Assembly: GCA_937926975.1 (NCBI GenBank)
Contig: CALBCJ010000033.1
Coordinates: 5,173 to 69,172 of the forward strand
DNA: 64,000 nt
Direction: 5' to 3'
Source: an uncultured Propionibacteriaceae bacterium
GTDB lineage: Bacteria > Actinomycetota > Actinomycetes > Propionibacteriales > Propionibacteriaceae
Shown here: piece by piece, positions 19,719 through 29,585 of the stretch
Position numbering within the stretch: the stretch's first letter is position 1
Layout: each line of letters begins with the position of its first letter
The notes under the pieces: generated by a model
The model's input: only the letters and a program-made list of their open reading frames with translations
Told to the model about the DNA's origin: nothing
The model's database searches: none
Made by a program: the position numbers and the translations under genes

Positions 19719-20855
19719 ATGAACCGTCTCACGCACACCGCTGTCACCAGCGCCCTGGCCCTGGGGCTGTGCCTGACCGCCTGCACCACGTCCAGCTCAC
19801 CAGCCCCGACAAGCACCGCCAGCGCCGCGAGCGGGTCCGCCACCCCGGCAGCCCCGACCGGCCGTACGCACTTCGCACCGTCCGACCTCACCTGGCAGCC
19901 CGCCGACGAGGTGAAGGTCACCCTGGCCGACGGCTCCTCCTCCGGCGGCTCCGGGGTCAGCGTCTCCGGCAGCACGGTCACCATCACCGCAGCCGGGGTG
20001 TACCGGGTCACCGGCAGCCTCAGCAACGGCCAGCTGGCGGTAGCCGTACCCGGTGACGCGGCCGTGGTGGTGGTTCTCGACCAGGTCACCATCACCAACA
20101 GTGCGGGCCCGGCCGTCTCCGTCACCAGCGGAGACAAGGTCACCCTGGTTCTGGCCGACGGCACCACGAGCACCCTCACCGACGGGACCGGCTACCAGGT
20201 TCCCAATGACGCCACCCCGGTCGCTGCCGTCGCCTCCGCATCCGACCTGACCATCGCCGGCCGAGGGTCGCTCAAGGTCACCGGGAGCACCAACGACGCG
20301 ATCAGCACCAGGGACGGCCTCGTGATCGCCTCCGGAACCATCCAGGCCACAGCCCAGGACGACGGCATTCGCGGCAAGGACTACGTCGACATCCTCGACG
20401 GCGACATCACCGTCCAGGCGGCCGGCGACGCCATCTCCTCCGACAACGTCAAGGAGGCTGACCGCGGCTGGCTCCGGATCGCCGGCGGCACCACCACCAT
20501 CACCGGCAGCAAGGAGGGGCTGGAGGCCAAGGCCGTGACCATCTCCGGCGGCACGGTCAGCATCACCGCCACCGACGACGGCATCAGCGCCAGCGCCGGC
20601 ACCAGCGACGGCAGCCAGGACGACGGGTCGCTGGTCACCATCTCCGGCGGCACGGTCACCATCAAGGCCGGCTCCGACGGGATCGACTCCAACGGCAGGG
20701 TCGAGCTCACCGGCGGCACGATCACGATCACCTCGGCCACCGGTGCCGCGACCGGGCCGGTCGACGCCAACGGGCCGATCACCTTGTCCGGGGCCACCCT
20801 GACCGCCAACGGCACCCCGATCACCTCCGTGGACCAGCTCAAGAAGAAGCGGTGA
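19719..20855 (+). CDS. Cthe_2159-type carbohydrate-binding lipoprotein
   Basis: This 378-aa protein starts with a lipoprotein signal peptide (lipobox LTAC near residue 22) and a Ser/Thr/Ala-rich linker. The rest is a regular beta-helix made of short repeats such as TISGGTVSITATDDGI and SGGTVTIKAGSDGIDSNG, as in the Cthe_2159 (DUF4353) family, whose founding member binds acidic cell-wall polysaccharides. It is expected at the outer face of the membrane. A TACAAT box at 19615-19620 and the AGGATG before the ATG give a normal leadered transcript. Ligand unknown. Confidence 0.88.
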   Translation: MNRLTHTAVTSALALGLCLTACTTSSSPAPTSTASAASGSATPAAPTGRTHFAPSDLTWQPADEVKVTLADGSSSGGSGVSVSGSTVTITAAGVYRVTGSLSNGQLAVAVPGDAAVVVVLDQVTITNSAGPAVSVTSGDKVTLVLADGTTSTLTDGTGYQVPNDATPVAAVASASDLTIAGRGSLKVTGSTNDAISTRDGLVIASGTIQATAQDDGIRGKDYVDILDGDITVQAAGDAISSDNVKEADRGWLRIAGGTTTITGSKEGLEAKAVTISGGTVSITATDDGISASAGTSDGSQDDGSLVTISGGTVTIKAGSDGIDSNGRVELTGGTITITSATGAATGPVDANGPITLSGATLTANGTPITSVDQLKKKR

Positions 20856-21033
20856 GGCGCCGGCGGCGACCTCAGCCGTGGTCGCTGCGTACGGACGCCG
20901 TGCCCGGGGCGGCTTCACCCTCCTGCGTCTGCTGACCGGAGGACCCTCGCCGCCCCGGGCGTACCGCCTGGCCACCCCACCGACCCCGGCGCCGCTTCCC
21001 ACCGCCGTCACAGACAGGTGGCAGAGTGGTGCC

Positions 21034-21732
21034 ATGCAGATCCTCGTGGTGGACGACGACCAGGCGGTGCGGGACTCTCTGGCCCGGTCGCTGCAGTACT
21101 CCGGCTACGAGGTTCTCACCGCGACCGACGGGCTGGAGGCGCTGGCCCAGCTCTCCGCCCACCGGCCCGACGCGGTGATCATGGACGTGATGATGCCGCG
21201 GCTGGACGGACTGGAGACCACCCGGATGCTGCGGGCCAACGGCAACGACATCCCGATTCTGGTGCTCACCGCCCGCGACGCCGTCAACGACCGGGTCGAC
21301 GGGCTGGACGCCGGCGGCGACGACTACATGGCCAAGCCGTTCTCGCTGGAGGAGCTGCTGGCCCGGCTGCGGGCGCTGACCCGCCGTACCCGCGGCACGG
21401 TCGAGGGCGACAACGACGCCGACGCCGAGCAGCTGGTCTTCGCCGACATGTCGCTCGACCCGCAGACCCGGGAGGTCGTCCGCGGCGGGCGGCGGATCTC
21501 GCTGACCCGGACCGAGTTTGCCCTGCTGCAGACCTTCATGGAGCACCCGCGCCGGGTGCTGGAGCGGGGCTGGCTGCTGAACGAGGTCTGGGGGTTCGAC
21601 TTCCCCACTACCGCCAACTCGCTCGAGGTGTACATCGGCTACCTGCGCCGCAAGACCGAGCAGGACGGTGAGGCGCGTCTGATCCACACCGTCCGCGGCG
21701 TCGGGTACGTGCTGCGCGAGACGCCGCCGTGA
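21034..21732 (+). CDS. OmpR/PhoB-family response regulator (MprA-like)
   Basis: This 232-aa regulator has a receiver domain with the acidic pocket D7-D9, phospho-acceptor D51 (VIMDVMMPRLDG), switch T79 and K101 (MAKPFSLEELLARLRAL). A C-terminal winged helix follows (TRTEFALLQTFMEHPRRVLERGWLLNEVWGFDF and SLEVYIGYLRRKTE). It closely resembles mycobacterial MprA, which responds to envelope stress. It overlaps the kinase gene at GTGA, so the two are translated together. Confidence 0.93.
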   Translation: MQILVVDDDQAVRDSLARSLQYSGYEVLTATDGLEALAQLSAHRPDAVIMDVMMPRLDGLETTRMLRANGNDIPILVLTARDAVNDRVDGLDAGGDDYMAKPFSLEELLARLRALTRRTRGTVEGDNDADAEQLVFADMSLDPQTREVVRGGRRISLTRTEFALLQTFMEHPRRVLERGWLLNEVWGFDFPTTANSLEVYIGYLRRKTEQDGEARLIHTVRGVGYVLRETPP

Positions 21733-23261
21733 CCGACCCGGAGCTGACGACCCCGTCGGTCCCGGTCGAGGCGCTGGAGGTACCGCCTCCGCCACGCCCG
21801 AGCCCTGCCCAGGCCGGCCCCCGCTGGCGCTCGCCGTTCCCGATTGAGGTCACCTGGCCCGGCTGGCTGAGCCGGCCGCGCCGCTTCACCCTGCAGCAGC
21901 GGCTGGTGTGGCTGACCGCCCTGGCCGTGGCGACAGCGGTCTCCCTGACCGGGATCGCGCTCTACTTCGCCACCCGGCAGTCCCTGTACGAGCAGATCGA
22001 CAACGAGCTGCTTGAGACCGCGAACCTGCTCTCACAGCGGGTCGCCAGCGAGAGCGACCTCTCCACCGTGGGCGGGATCAACCCCGACACGCTGCGCGCC
22101 TCGAACGTGGTCCTGGTGCTCGTCCAGGCCAACCTGGGAGTGACCACCATCCCGGGCGAGACCGTCACGTACGACACCGGCGCCCCCGAGGTGACCATCG
22201 CCCGGACCGGGCGGGGCCACTCGACCCGCTCGGTCGTGGCGAGCACTGGCGAGCCGTACCGGATCGTGTCGGTGCCGCTGGTCGGGCGCGAGGGGTACGC
22301 GCTGGTGCTCGGCCGCTCCCTGGAGCCGGCTCTGGCCACACTGCGCCAGATGTGGGGGATCCTGGCCATCGTGGCCATCAGCGGCGCGGTCGCGGCCGGC
22401 TTCTCTGGGCTGGCGGTGGCCCGGTCCTCGCTGCTGCCGATCCGGCGCCTGACCGCTGCTGTGACCCGGATCACCGAGACCGACGAGCTGGCCCCGATCA
22501 CGGCCAAGGGGCCGGCCGAGCTGGCCGACCTGTCGAGCTCGTTCAACTCGATGGTCCGGACCCTGGCCAGCTCCCGCGAGCGGCAGCGCCGCCTGATCGC
22601 CGACGCCGGCCACGAGCTGCGGACCCCGCTCACCTCGCTGCGGACCAACATCGAGCTGCTGATCGCCGACGAGCGCTCGGGAATGCTCCCCGACGGCGCC
22701 CGGGCCGACATCCTGCGCGACGTGGCCGCCCAGCTCGGCGAGTTCTCGGCGCTGGTGCAGGACCTGGTGCAGCTGTCCCGTGAGGGCAGCGACGACCTGA
22801 TCCGCGAGGAGATCGACCTGGCCGACGTGATCGCCAACGCGGTCACCCGTGCCAAGCGCCGCGGCCCGGCGATGTTCTTTGACGTCACCCTGGAGCCGCA
22901 CGTGATGATGGGCAACCCGTCCACCCTGGAGCGGGCGTTCACGAACCTGCTCGACAACGCGGTGAAGTTCTCGCCGAACGGCTCGGTGATCAAGGTCACC
23001 ATGGCCGACGGGCTGGTCACCGTGGCCGACGAGGGCCAGGGGATCGCCGAGGAGGACCTGCCGCACATCTTCGAGCGCTTCTACCGCTCCGACTTGTCCC
23101 GCAACACTCCCGGCACCGGGCTCGGACTGTCGATCGTGGCTCACACCGTCAACTCCCACGGCGGCTGGGTGAAGGCCGGCGCCGCTCCCGGCGGCGGCGC
23201 CGAGTTCACCATCTACCTGCCGCAGGAGACGAGGCAGCCGTACAGCCCGGCGAGCCCCTGA
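21729..23261 (+). CDS. Sensor histidine kinase (MprB-like)
   Basis: This 510-aa kinase starts with GTG inside the regulator's stop. It has a TM helix at about residues 59-80, an extracytoplasmic sensor of ~130 residues, a second TM helix near 209-231, a HAMP linker, HisKA with phospho-acceptor H295 (DAGHELRTPLTSL), and a HATPase domain with N box NLLDNAVKFS, DEGQGI and GTGLGLSIV. The layout matches MprB. It would phosphorylate the upstream regulator in response to envelope conditions. Confidence 0.93.
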   Translation: MTDPELTTPSVPVEALEVPPPPRPSPAQAGPRWRSPFPIEVTWPGWLSRPRRFTLQQRLVWLTALAVATAVSLTGIALYFATRQSLYEQIDNELLETANLLSQRVASESDLSTVGGINPDTLRASNVVLVLVQANLGVTTIPGETVTYDTGAPEVTIARTGRGHSTRSVVASTGEPYRIVSVPLVGREGYALVLGRSLEPALATLRQMWGILAIVAISGAVAAGFSGLAVARSSLLPIRRLTAAVTRITETDELAPITAKGPAELADLSSSFNSMVRTLASSRERQRRLIADAGHELRTPLTSLRTNIELLIADERSGMLPDGARADILRDVAAQLGEFSALVQDLVQLSREGSDDLIREEIDLADVIANAVTRAKRRGPAMFFDVTLEPHVMMGNPSTLERAFTNLLDNAVKFSPNGSVIKVTMADGLVTVADEGQGIAEEDLPHIFERFYRSDLSRNTPGTGLGLSIVAHTVNSHGGWVKAGAAPGGGAEFTIYLPQETRQPYSPASP

Positions 23262-23517
23262 GCCCGCCAGCCTGGGTCCTCGTGCACCCGGCAGACCTGT
23301 GCCTGTGCCCTGCTGGCACGCCTCGAGCTGGCCCCAGTCGACGCCTGTCCCCTGCTGCCCGCAGTGCCCCTGGCCGGAGCCTCACACCAGCGGACCGACC
23401 ACACCCGAGCGGCCGTTCTGGGCCGGCGGCCACCTCTGTGTGACCGCCGCAGTGCCGGCCGGGCAGCAGAAGCGGGCACCGGGCAGCAGGAACTCGGCCG
23501 CTCTGACGAGCCCTGGC

Positions 23518-24480
23518 TCAGCGGGGCAGGTGGGTCGGCAGCGAGCGCCGCGGCCCGTGACGAGGTGGTTTCCCCGCGGCCAGGCCCAGCAGCCGCTCCA
23601 CCCGGTACCGGTGCCCGGCGAACGGCTCCAGCAGCTCCTCGGCGGCGTCGTCGTCGAGCACCTCTCCGGTCAGCGCGTACGTGATCTGCCCGCCGACCCC
23701 GTAGTCGCCGACGCTCCAGGCGTCAGCGTCCCCGAGCGCCCGCTGCCGGACCTGGGCCGAGGTCCACGGACCCACCCCCGGCAAGGAGCGCAGCGCCTGG
23801 TCCGGGTCGCCCGCGGCCCCGGGCACGGCGAGACGCTCCAGCGACGTCCCGGCCCGGGCCGCGGCCATGATCACCTGGCTGCGGCGCTGCTCGACCCCGG
23901 CCCGCATCAGCTCCCAGCTCGGCACCGTCCGCCACTGCGCTGCTGACAAGGGAAGACGCATCCCCGCCGCCGGGTGGTCGGCCGGCAGGGGCACCGGCTC
24001 GGCGAACCGGAGCCCGAGCAGCCGGTGAGCCCGGAACGCCTCCTTCCCGGTCACCACCTGCTCCAGCGCCGCCGGAGCCAGCGCCTCCAGCACCCGGCTG
24101 GTCCGACCCAGCCGCAGCCAGGGGAAGCACCGGTGCGCCCGGGCCACCACCGGGTGCCGGGCCGGGTCGAAGCCGTCCAGCCGGTCATCGTCCCCGAGCA
24201 GCCGGGGCGCCTGCTCGGCCAGCCACTGCCGCCCCGGGCCCCAGCAGTCGACCCGTACGCCGTCGCCGTCCACGGCACAGCGCTGCAGCCCCGGCCCGTA
24301 CGGGCTGCGCGTGGCCCGCCACCAGACCCCGTCCACCCGCCGCAGGCACGGGTCACCCGGCCCGCGCTGGTGCGGGCCGAGGGCCAGGTCAAGCAGCCGG
24401 GCCGCTCCCGGGACGACCCGGGTCACCACCTGCCCCCAGCCCTCGTCCAGGTCTGGGCCGTCCCTGCCGGTCTCCATCAC
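23518..24480 (-). CDS. AlkA-like DNA-3-methyladenine glycosylase
   Basis: This 320-aa protein carries a helix-hairpin-helix GPD motif: LPGVGPWTSAQVRQRALGDADAW followed by SVGDYGVGG, where the aspartate is the expected catalytic residue. The N-terminal half (CLRRVDGVWWRATRSPYGPGLQR) resembles the AlkA-type non-catalytic domain. It would excise alkylated bases in base-excision repair. It is transcribed alone on the minus strand between convergent and divergent neighbours. Two ATGs at 24480 and 24477 are possible starts. Confidence 0.88.
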   Translation of the reverse strand: MMETGRDGPDLDEGWGQVVTRVVPGAARLLDLALGPHQRGPGDPCLRRVDGVWWRATRSPYGPGLQRCAVDGDGVRVDCWGPGRQWLAEQAPRLLGDDDRLDGFDPARHPVVARAHRCFPWLRLGRTSRVLEALAPAALEQVVTGKEAFRAHRLLGLRFAEPVPLPADHPAAGMRLPLSAAQWRTVPSWELMRAGVEQRRSQVIMAAARAGTSLERLAVPGAAGDPDQALRSLPGVGPWTSAQVRQRALGDADAWSVGDYGVGGQITYALTGEVLDDDAAEELLEPFAGHRYRVERLLGLAAGKPPRHGPRRSLPTHLPR

Positions 24481-24610
24481 CGCTGGTCAGGCCGGGTACA
24501 GGCCGAGATCCGAGCGGCCGGGAGCAACACCCGCGCCTGGTGAGGGGGACGGGACCGGGCCCGCTGGGTAGATTGGGCCGGTCCTGACGTCACACGGCAA
24601 AGGGTAGGCC

Positions 24611-25891
24611 ATGCACCTGCACATCTCGGACCAGGCGGGCAACCTGACCGACGCGCTGCGGTCTCAGCGCACGCTGCGCATCCTGGTGCTGATCCTGGTT
24701 CCGATCGCGATCTGGACAATCGCGGCCCTGGTGTGGATGTGGCCCGGGGACGTCGCCAGCCACATCCGGCAGGACAGCACCACCCGCGCTATCCCGGGCA
24801 TGACCACCCCGAGAGCGACCGTCACCCAGGTCGACGAGATGAGCTGCGACGGGGTGGCCGGCTCCGCCGCCGGCGACCAGTCCCGCTGCGCCCGGATCAA
24901 GGCCCAGCTCGACGAGGGCCCCGAGCAGGGCCAGGAGGTCGAGGTGTCCCTGACCGCGGCGGTCTACTCCTCCGGGGTTGAGGTCGGCGACGGGATCACC
25001 CTGTACCGGACCCCCGTCAACGAGGGCCCCGCCGCGTACCAGTTCGCCGACTTTCAGCGCACCGTCCCGATGGTCGTGCTCACCCTGGTCTTTGTCGCCG
25101 CCGTGATCGCGGTCGCCCGGCTGCGCGGAGCGATCTCGCTGCTCGGGCTGGCCTTCGCCGGCTGGGTGATGGTGGCCTTCATGTTCCCGGCCCTGATCGA
25201 GGGGCAGAACCCGGTCCTGGTCGGACTGGTGGGCTCCAGCGCCATCATGTTCGTCGTCTTGTACGCCGCCCACGGCATCTCCGCCCGTACCACAACTGCC
25301 CTGGTCGGAACCCTGTTCGGGCTGTTCTTGTCGGCCGGGCTGGGATGGGCGGCGACCGAGTGGGCGCACCTGACCGGCGTCGCCAGCGAGGACGACTTCG
25401 TGCTGGCCGCCTCGGCGCCCGACCTCACCTTGACCTCGGTCGTGATCTGCGGGGTCATCATCGCCGGCCTCGGAGTCCTCAACGACGTCACCATCACCCA
25501 GGCCTCCGCGGTCTGGGAGCTTAACCGGCCCAGCGAGTCAGCCCGGTCGGTCTTCACCAAGGCGATGCGGATCGGCCGCGACCACATCGCCTCCAGCGTC
25601 TACACCACAGCCTTCGCGTCGGCCGGCGCAGTGCTCGGGGTGATGCTGCTGCTGACCATCTACCAGCGCCCGCTGTTCGCGACCCTGATCACCGAGCAGT
25701 TCGCCGGCGAGGTGGTCCGGACCCTGGTCGCCTCGATCGGGCTGGTGCTGTCGGTGCCGGTCACCACGGCGATCGCGGTCGCGATCGTCAAGGGCAGCAC
25801 CCGGGGCACTGCCCCGGTCGACGAGGTCGGCGCGAACCCGGTCACGTACGCGGGCGACGAGCTGGTCGACGACGACGACATCCTGCACTGA
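24611..25891 (+). CDS. YibE/F family membrane protein
   Basis: This 426-aa protein has one N-terminal TM helix (residues ~20-42), an extracytoplasmic domain with two Cys (SCDG, RCAR), and seven or so further helices, including the family block LYAAHGISARTTTALVGTLFGL and NDVTITQASAVWELN. YibE/F proteins are conserved in Gram-positive bacteria but their transport or regulatory role is not established. AAAGGGTAGG just before the ATG serves as the RBS. Confidence 0.9.
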   Translation: MHLHISDQAGNLTDALRSQRTLRILVLILVPIAIWTIAALVWMWPGDVASHIRQDSTTRAIPGMTTPRATVTQVDEMSCDGVAGSAAGDQSRCARIKAQLDEGPEQGQEVEVSLTAAVYSSGVEVGDGITLYRTPVNEGPAAYQFADFQRTVPMVVLTLVFVAAVIAVARLRGAISLLGLAFAGWVMVAFMFPALIEGQNPVLVGLVGSSAIMFVVLYAAHGISARTTTALVGTLFGLFLSAGLGWAATEWAHLTGVASEDDFVLAASAPDLTLTSVVICGVIIAGLGVLNDVTITQASAVWELNRPSESARSVFTKAMRIGRDHIASSVYTTAFASAGAVLGVMLLLTIYQRPLFATLITEQFAGEVVRTLVASIGLVLSVPVTTAIAVAIVKGSTRGTAPVDEVGANPVTYAGDELVDDDDILH

Positions 25892-25943
25892 CCAGGCGGT
25901 TGGCCCTCGTCCCGGCCGTACCGGCACTGACTAGGCTGGCGCC

Positions 25944-27365
25944 ATGATCCGGTTCGGTACGGGCGGTTGGCGCGAGATCATCGGCGACGGGTTCACCAAG
26001 GCGAACGTCCGGCGGATCACCCAGGCCCTGTGCGACCGGATGGCCGCCGAGCAGGTCACCGCCCGCGGTGTCGTGATCGGGTACGACCGGCGCTTCCTCT
26101 CCGCCGAGGCGGCCCAGTGGGCGGTCGAGGTGCTGGTCGCCAACCAGGTCCCGGTGACCCTGGTGACTCGCCCGGTACCGACCCCGATGATCATGTGGAC
26201 CGTCCGGAACAAGGGCTGCGCGTACGGGATCGCGGTCACCGCCTCCCACAACCCCGCCCTGTACAACGGGCTCAAGATCTTCACCGAGGGCGGCCGGGAC
26301 GCTGAGCTGGGGATCACCGACGAGATCGCCGAGCGGGCCAACCAGATCGACGAGGCCGCCGTACGGGCGCTGCCGCCGGACGCGGTCACCCAGACCGGAC
26401 TGGTCACCGAGCAGCAGTCGATCAACTGGTACCTGGACGCGATCATCGACCAGCTCGACCTCGACACGATCCGCCACCGGCACCTGACGATCGTGCTGGA
26501 CCCGATGTACGGGGTGGCGCAGACCGGGCTGCAGACGATCCTGATGACCGCCCGCTGCCAGGTTGAGGTGATCAACAACCGCCACGACACCCTCTTCGGC
26601 GGGCAACTGCCGTCGCCGACCGCGCACACCCTGGAGGGGCTGCGCTGGGCGGTGCTGGACCGGCACGCCGACCTCGGGATCGCCACCGACGGTGACGCTG
26701 ACCGGCTCGGGATCATCGACGACACGGGGCGCTTCGTCCACCCGAACGAGATCCTGGTGCTGCTGTACGACTACCTGCTGGAGCGCAAGGGCTGGCGTGG
26801 TCCGGCGGTCCGGAACATGTCGACCACCCACCTGCTGGACCGGGTCGCCGAGGCTCACGGGGAGTCCTGCTACGAGGTGCCGGTCGGCTTCAAGTGGATC
26901 GCGGCGAAGATGGCCGAGACCGACGCGGTCATCGGCGGTGAGTCGTCGGGCGGCCTCACCGTACGCGGCCACATCGCCGGAAAGGACGGCATCTACGCCG
27001 GATCGCTGCTGGTGGAGATGGTCGCGGCCAGCGGGAAGAAGCTGAGCGAGCTGTACGAGGACCTGCTGCAGCGGTACGGCCGCCTCGAGATGGTCGAGGA
27101 CGGGTACGGCTTCACCGCGGAGCGGCGTACGGAGCTGCAGCAGCGGCTGTTCACCGACCACGACCTGCCCGGCTTCGAGCTCCCGGTGCAGCGGGTCGCC
27201 TGGGACGACGGCTGCAAGGTGTACTTCGAGAACGGCGGCTGGGTGACGGTCCGGTTCTCGGGGACCGAGCCGCTGCTGCGGGTCTTCTGCGAGATGCCGA
27301 CCGCCGAGCAGGCCCGCGAGGTCAGCTCCCGGGTGGCTGCGCACCTGGGGCTGGCCACCGCCTGA
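25944..27365 (+). CDS. Phosphohexomutase (phosphoglucomutase/phosphomannomutase family)
   Basis: This 473-aa enzyme shows all four active-site elements: phosphoserine loop TASHNP (S101), metal-binding ATDGDADRLGI, sugar-specificity loop GGESSGG and the phosphate-binding VRFSGTEPLLRV. It interconverts hexose 1- and 6-phosphates; glucose versus mannose preference cannot be read from sequence. A -10 like TAGGCT (25932-25937) ends 6 nt before the ATG with no Shine-Dalgarno, which suggests a leaderless mRNA. Confidence 0.93.
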   Translation: MIRFGTGGWREIIGDGFTKANVRRITQALCDRMAAEQVTARGVVIGYDRRFLSAEAAQWAVEVLVANQVPVTLVTRPVPTPMIMWTVRNKGCAYGIAVTASHNPALYNGLKIFTEGGRDAELGITDEIAERANQIDEAAVRALPPDAVTQTGLVTEQQSINWYLDAIIDQLDLDTIRHRHLTIVLDPMYGVAQTGLQTILMTARCQVEVINNRHDTLFGGQLPSPTAHTLEGLRWAVLDRHADLGIATDGDADRLGIIDDTGRFVHPNEILVLLYDYLLERKGWRGPAVRNMSTTHLLDRVAEAHGESCYEVPVGFKWIAAKMAETDAVIGGESSGGLTVRGHIAGKDGIYAGSLLVEMVAASGKKLSELYEDLLQRYGRLEMVEDGYGFTAERRTELQQRLFTDHDLPGFELPVQRVAWDDGCKVYFENGGWVTVRFSGTEPLLRVFCEMPTAEQAREVSSRVAAHLGLATA

Positions 27366-27374
27366 CGCCAGCGC

Positions 27375-27896
27375 TCACGCTGCTGCCAGGGCGTGCTCGA
27401 AGGCCGCCAGCAGCGGCTCGGAGAAGAGGACGAAGCGGACCAGCTCCAGCTCGCCGGGCTCGGCCTGGACCCGTCGGGCCTGGTGGGCCGCGGCCTGAGC
27501 CACCGCAGCCGGTGCCCACCCGTACACGCCGGCGCTGACCGCGGGCAGGGCCACCGAGCGGGCGCCGAGCCGGGCCGCCAGGTCGAGGCTGGAGCCGAAG
27601 GCCCGCTCCAGCAGTGCCGGGTCGGTCTGCCCGGCGTGCCGGTTGGGTCCGACGGTGTGGATCACCCAGCGGGCGGGCAGGTCGAAGCCCTCGGTGGCGA
27701 CCGCGTCGCCGACCGGGAGCCCGTCGGGCAGCTCGGTCCGCCGCAGATCGCGGCAGGCGGCCAGGAGCCGGGGCCCGGCGGCGCGGTGGATCGCCCCGTC
27801 GACCCCGCCGCCGCCGAGCAGGCTGGAGTTGGCGGCGTTGACGATGGCGTCGACCTGCTGGGTGGTGATGTCGCCGAGGACGGCCTCGATCTTCAT
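27375..27896 (-). CDS. Macro-domain ADP-ribose-binding protein
   Basis: This 173-aa protein is a single macro domain: GDITTQQVDAIVNAANSSLLGGGGVDGAIHRAAG, VIHTVGPN and LPAVSAGVYGWAP give the ADP-ribose-binding loops. Proteins of this type (YmdB-like) remove O-acetyl-ADP-ribose or ADP-ribosyl groups. The ATG at 27896 is preceded by AAAGGAG. It is convergent with the phosphohexomutase gene, 9 bp away. Confidence 0.94.
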   Translation of the reverse strand: MKIEAVLGDITTQQVDAIVNAANSSLLGGGGVDGAIHRAAGPRLLAACRDLRRTELPDGLPVGDAVATEGFDLPARWVIHTVGPNRHAGQTDPALLERAFGSSLDLAARLGARSVALPAVSAGVYGWAPAAVAQAAAHQARRVQAEPGELELVRFVLFSEPLLAAFEHALAAA

Positions 27897-28174
27897 CCGG
27901 TGCTCCTTTCTCACGGGCGAGTCAACCCCTGTTCGGGTCGGTGGCACAAGCCACCGTCTGGGGCCCACGGCAGCGGGCGAGCCGCCACGAGGGCGCTGAG
28001 ACATGCCTGCGAGACCGTCTGGGACTCACAGCGGCGGACGAACCTCACCGGCACCGGCCCCTTCGACGCCGCCGCCCGCTCATCCGACCGCTGCTGTGCG
28101 CGCGCCGAGCCCGGGCTCTCCCCGTCCCCGCGCAGCACCGGTCGAGCCCGGGTACGGCGCCTGGCCGGGAGCTG

Positions 28175-29368
28175 CTAGACCTGGCGGGCAGGACCGCTGG
28201 GGCGGACCACCGACACCGAGACTCCCTCCTGACGAGGGAATTCACTGCGGTAGCGAGTCAGCCAGCGCTGGGCGAAGCCCGCGGCCTGGTCGGCGGCGAC
28301 CAGCGCCCAGACCGAGCCGCCGAAGCCGGCTCCAAACGCGGACGCGCTGTACCCGCCGAGCTCGCGGGCGCTGCTGGCCAGGGCCCGGGTCTGGTCGACC
28401 AGGTTGCCGAGCAGCCGGTCGGCCGCCTCGTGGGAGGCCTGGGCCACCTCGGCGAAGCGGTCCAGGTCGCTCGCCACCAGCGCGGCGGCGGCCTGCGGCA
28501 CGTACGTCTCGGACTCCAGCAGGAAGTGCTCTAGGCGCTGCGTCAGCTCCGGGGAGGCGGCGACCAGCTCGCGCAGCCGGTCCGCCGCGCCCGGCCCGGC
28601 CTGCAGCGCCTGCCCGATCCCGGCGTCATGCCGGCCTTCGGCCTGGTTCCAGAGCTCGACCACCTGCCGGGCGCGGGCGGAGGCCTGGTTGTACGCGTCC
28701 CGCGCGGCCCCGGTCTTCTCGGCCCGGACCCCGCTCATGCAGACCACGAAGACCAGCCTGTCCGGGAGCGGGATCTGCTGCTGCAGCACCGCCGGCCCGA
28801 AGCGGTACCGGGCCAGCCGCTGCTCGCGGCAGCACAGCATCGCGGTGTGGTCCTCGGAGCCACCGAAGGTGCCCACCCCGGCGTCGCCGACCAGCGGCCC
28901 GAGGCTGGACCCGTTCTCGACGCACGCCAGGTACGTGGCGAGCCGCTCCGGCGTGCCCAGCTCGGCCTGCCAGGGCTCGCTCTGGTCGAGGCCGTGGTGA
29001 CGAGCCAGCCCGAGCGCGGTCGCGACCAGCAGCGCCGAGGAGCTGCTCATCCCGCTGGCCAGCGGCAAGGTCGAGTCAATCTCGATCCGGCAAGGACCGA
29101 TGGGCCCGAAGTTGCGCTCCAGCCGGTCGACCACGGTCCGTACGTAGCGCCCCCAGTGCCCCGCCGGCAGCTCGGCGGCCCGGACGTCGACCTCACCCGG
29201 CTGGGCGGTGGTGACCGCTGTTGTGCCGCGCGCGGCGTCCCGTACGGTGACCGTCACCCCGAGGTCGAGCGCCGCCAGCAGCGACTGCCCGCCGGCGTAG
29301 TCGGTGTGCTTGCCGAGCACCTCCAGCCGCCCCGGCGCGAACCATGACGTGGACGAGGCAGCAGGCAC
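28175..29368 (-). CDS. Galactokinase-like GHMP kinase
   Basis: This 397-aa protein has the GHMP kinase layout: the galactokinase signature appears as PGRLEVLGKHTDYAGG (normally GRxNLIGEHTDY), the ATP loop as LPLASGMSSSSAL, and the C-terminal motif as GAGFGGSVWALV. The changed substrate signature (K for E before HTDY) leaves the exact sugar open. I chose GTG at 29368 because a -10 like TATCCT (29381-29376) sits 7 nt before it and the protein then begins MPAASSTSWFAPGR; the open frame extends upstream to 29422. Confidence 0.86.
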   Translation of the reverse strand: MPAASSTSWFAPGRLEVLGKHTDYAGGQSLLAALDLGVTVTVRDAARGTTAVTTAQPGEVDVRAAELPAGHWGRYVRTVVDRLERNFGPIGPCRIEIDSTLPLASGMSSSSALLVATALGLARHHGLDQSEPWQAELGTPERLATYLACVENGSSLGPLVGDAGVGTFGGSEDHTAMLCCREQRLARYRFGPAVLQQQIPLPDRLVFVVCMSGVRAEKTGAARDAYNQASARARQVVELWNQAEGRHDAGIGQALQAGPGAADRLRELVAASPELTQRLEHFLLESETYVPQAAAALVASDLDRFAEVAQASHEAADRLLGNLVDQTRALASSARELGGYSASAFGAGFGGSVWALVAADQAAGFAQRWLTRYRSEFPRQEGVSVSVVRPSGPARQV

Positions 29369-29498
29369 GTCGAGAAGGATAGGCCGCCCGCACCTGGGGG
29401 TGTGCCTCGGCTCCCATCGCAAGAGGTCCGGGCGTGGTGGACCTGGAATCGGAGTCCGCCCAGCCTGCCTCCTCGGCGCGAGGACGGGTCAAGCACTG

Positions 29499-29561
29499 CA
29501 AACCTACGACTTTGATCCGGCAAACCTACGACTTCGGGTCGGCAAACCTACGAGCAGACCC
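29499..29561. repeat. Three 22-bp-spaced direct repeats (iterons)
   Basis: CAAACCTACGA occurs at 29499, 29521 and 29543, exactly 22 bp apart; the first two share CAAACCTACGACTT. The series ends about 12 bp before the -10 of the AAA ATPase gene. Spacing of two helical turns suggests cooperative binding of a regulator on one DNA face, possibly the ATPase itself. Confidence 0.85.
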
Positions 29562-29572
29562 ATGTGACCAGG

Positions 29573-29578
29573 TATGAT
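29573..29578 (+). promoter_or_regulatory. -10 box TATGAT for a leaderless ATPase mRNA
   Basis: TATGAT ends 7 nt before an in-frame GTG at 29586. No Shine-Dalgarno is present, and transcription would start at or within a base or two of that GTG. Confidence 0.55.
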
Positions 29579-29585
29579 GTCCCCC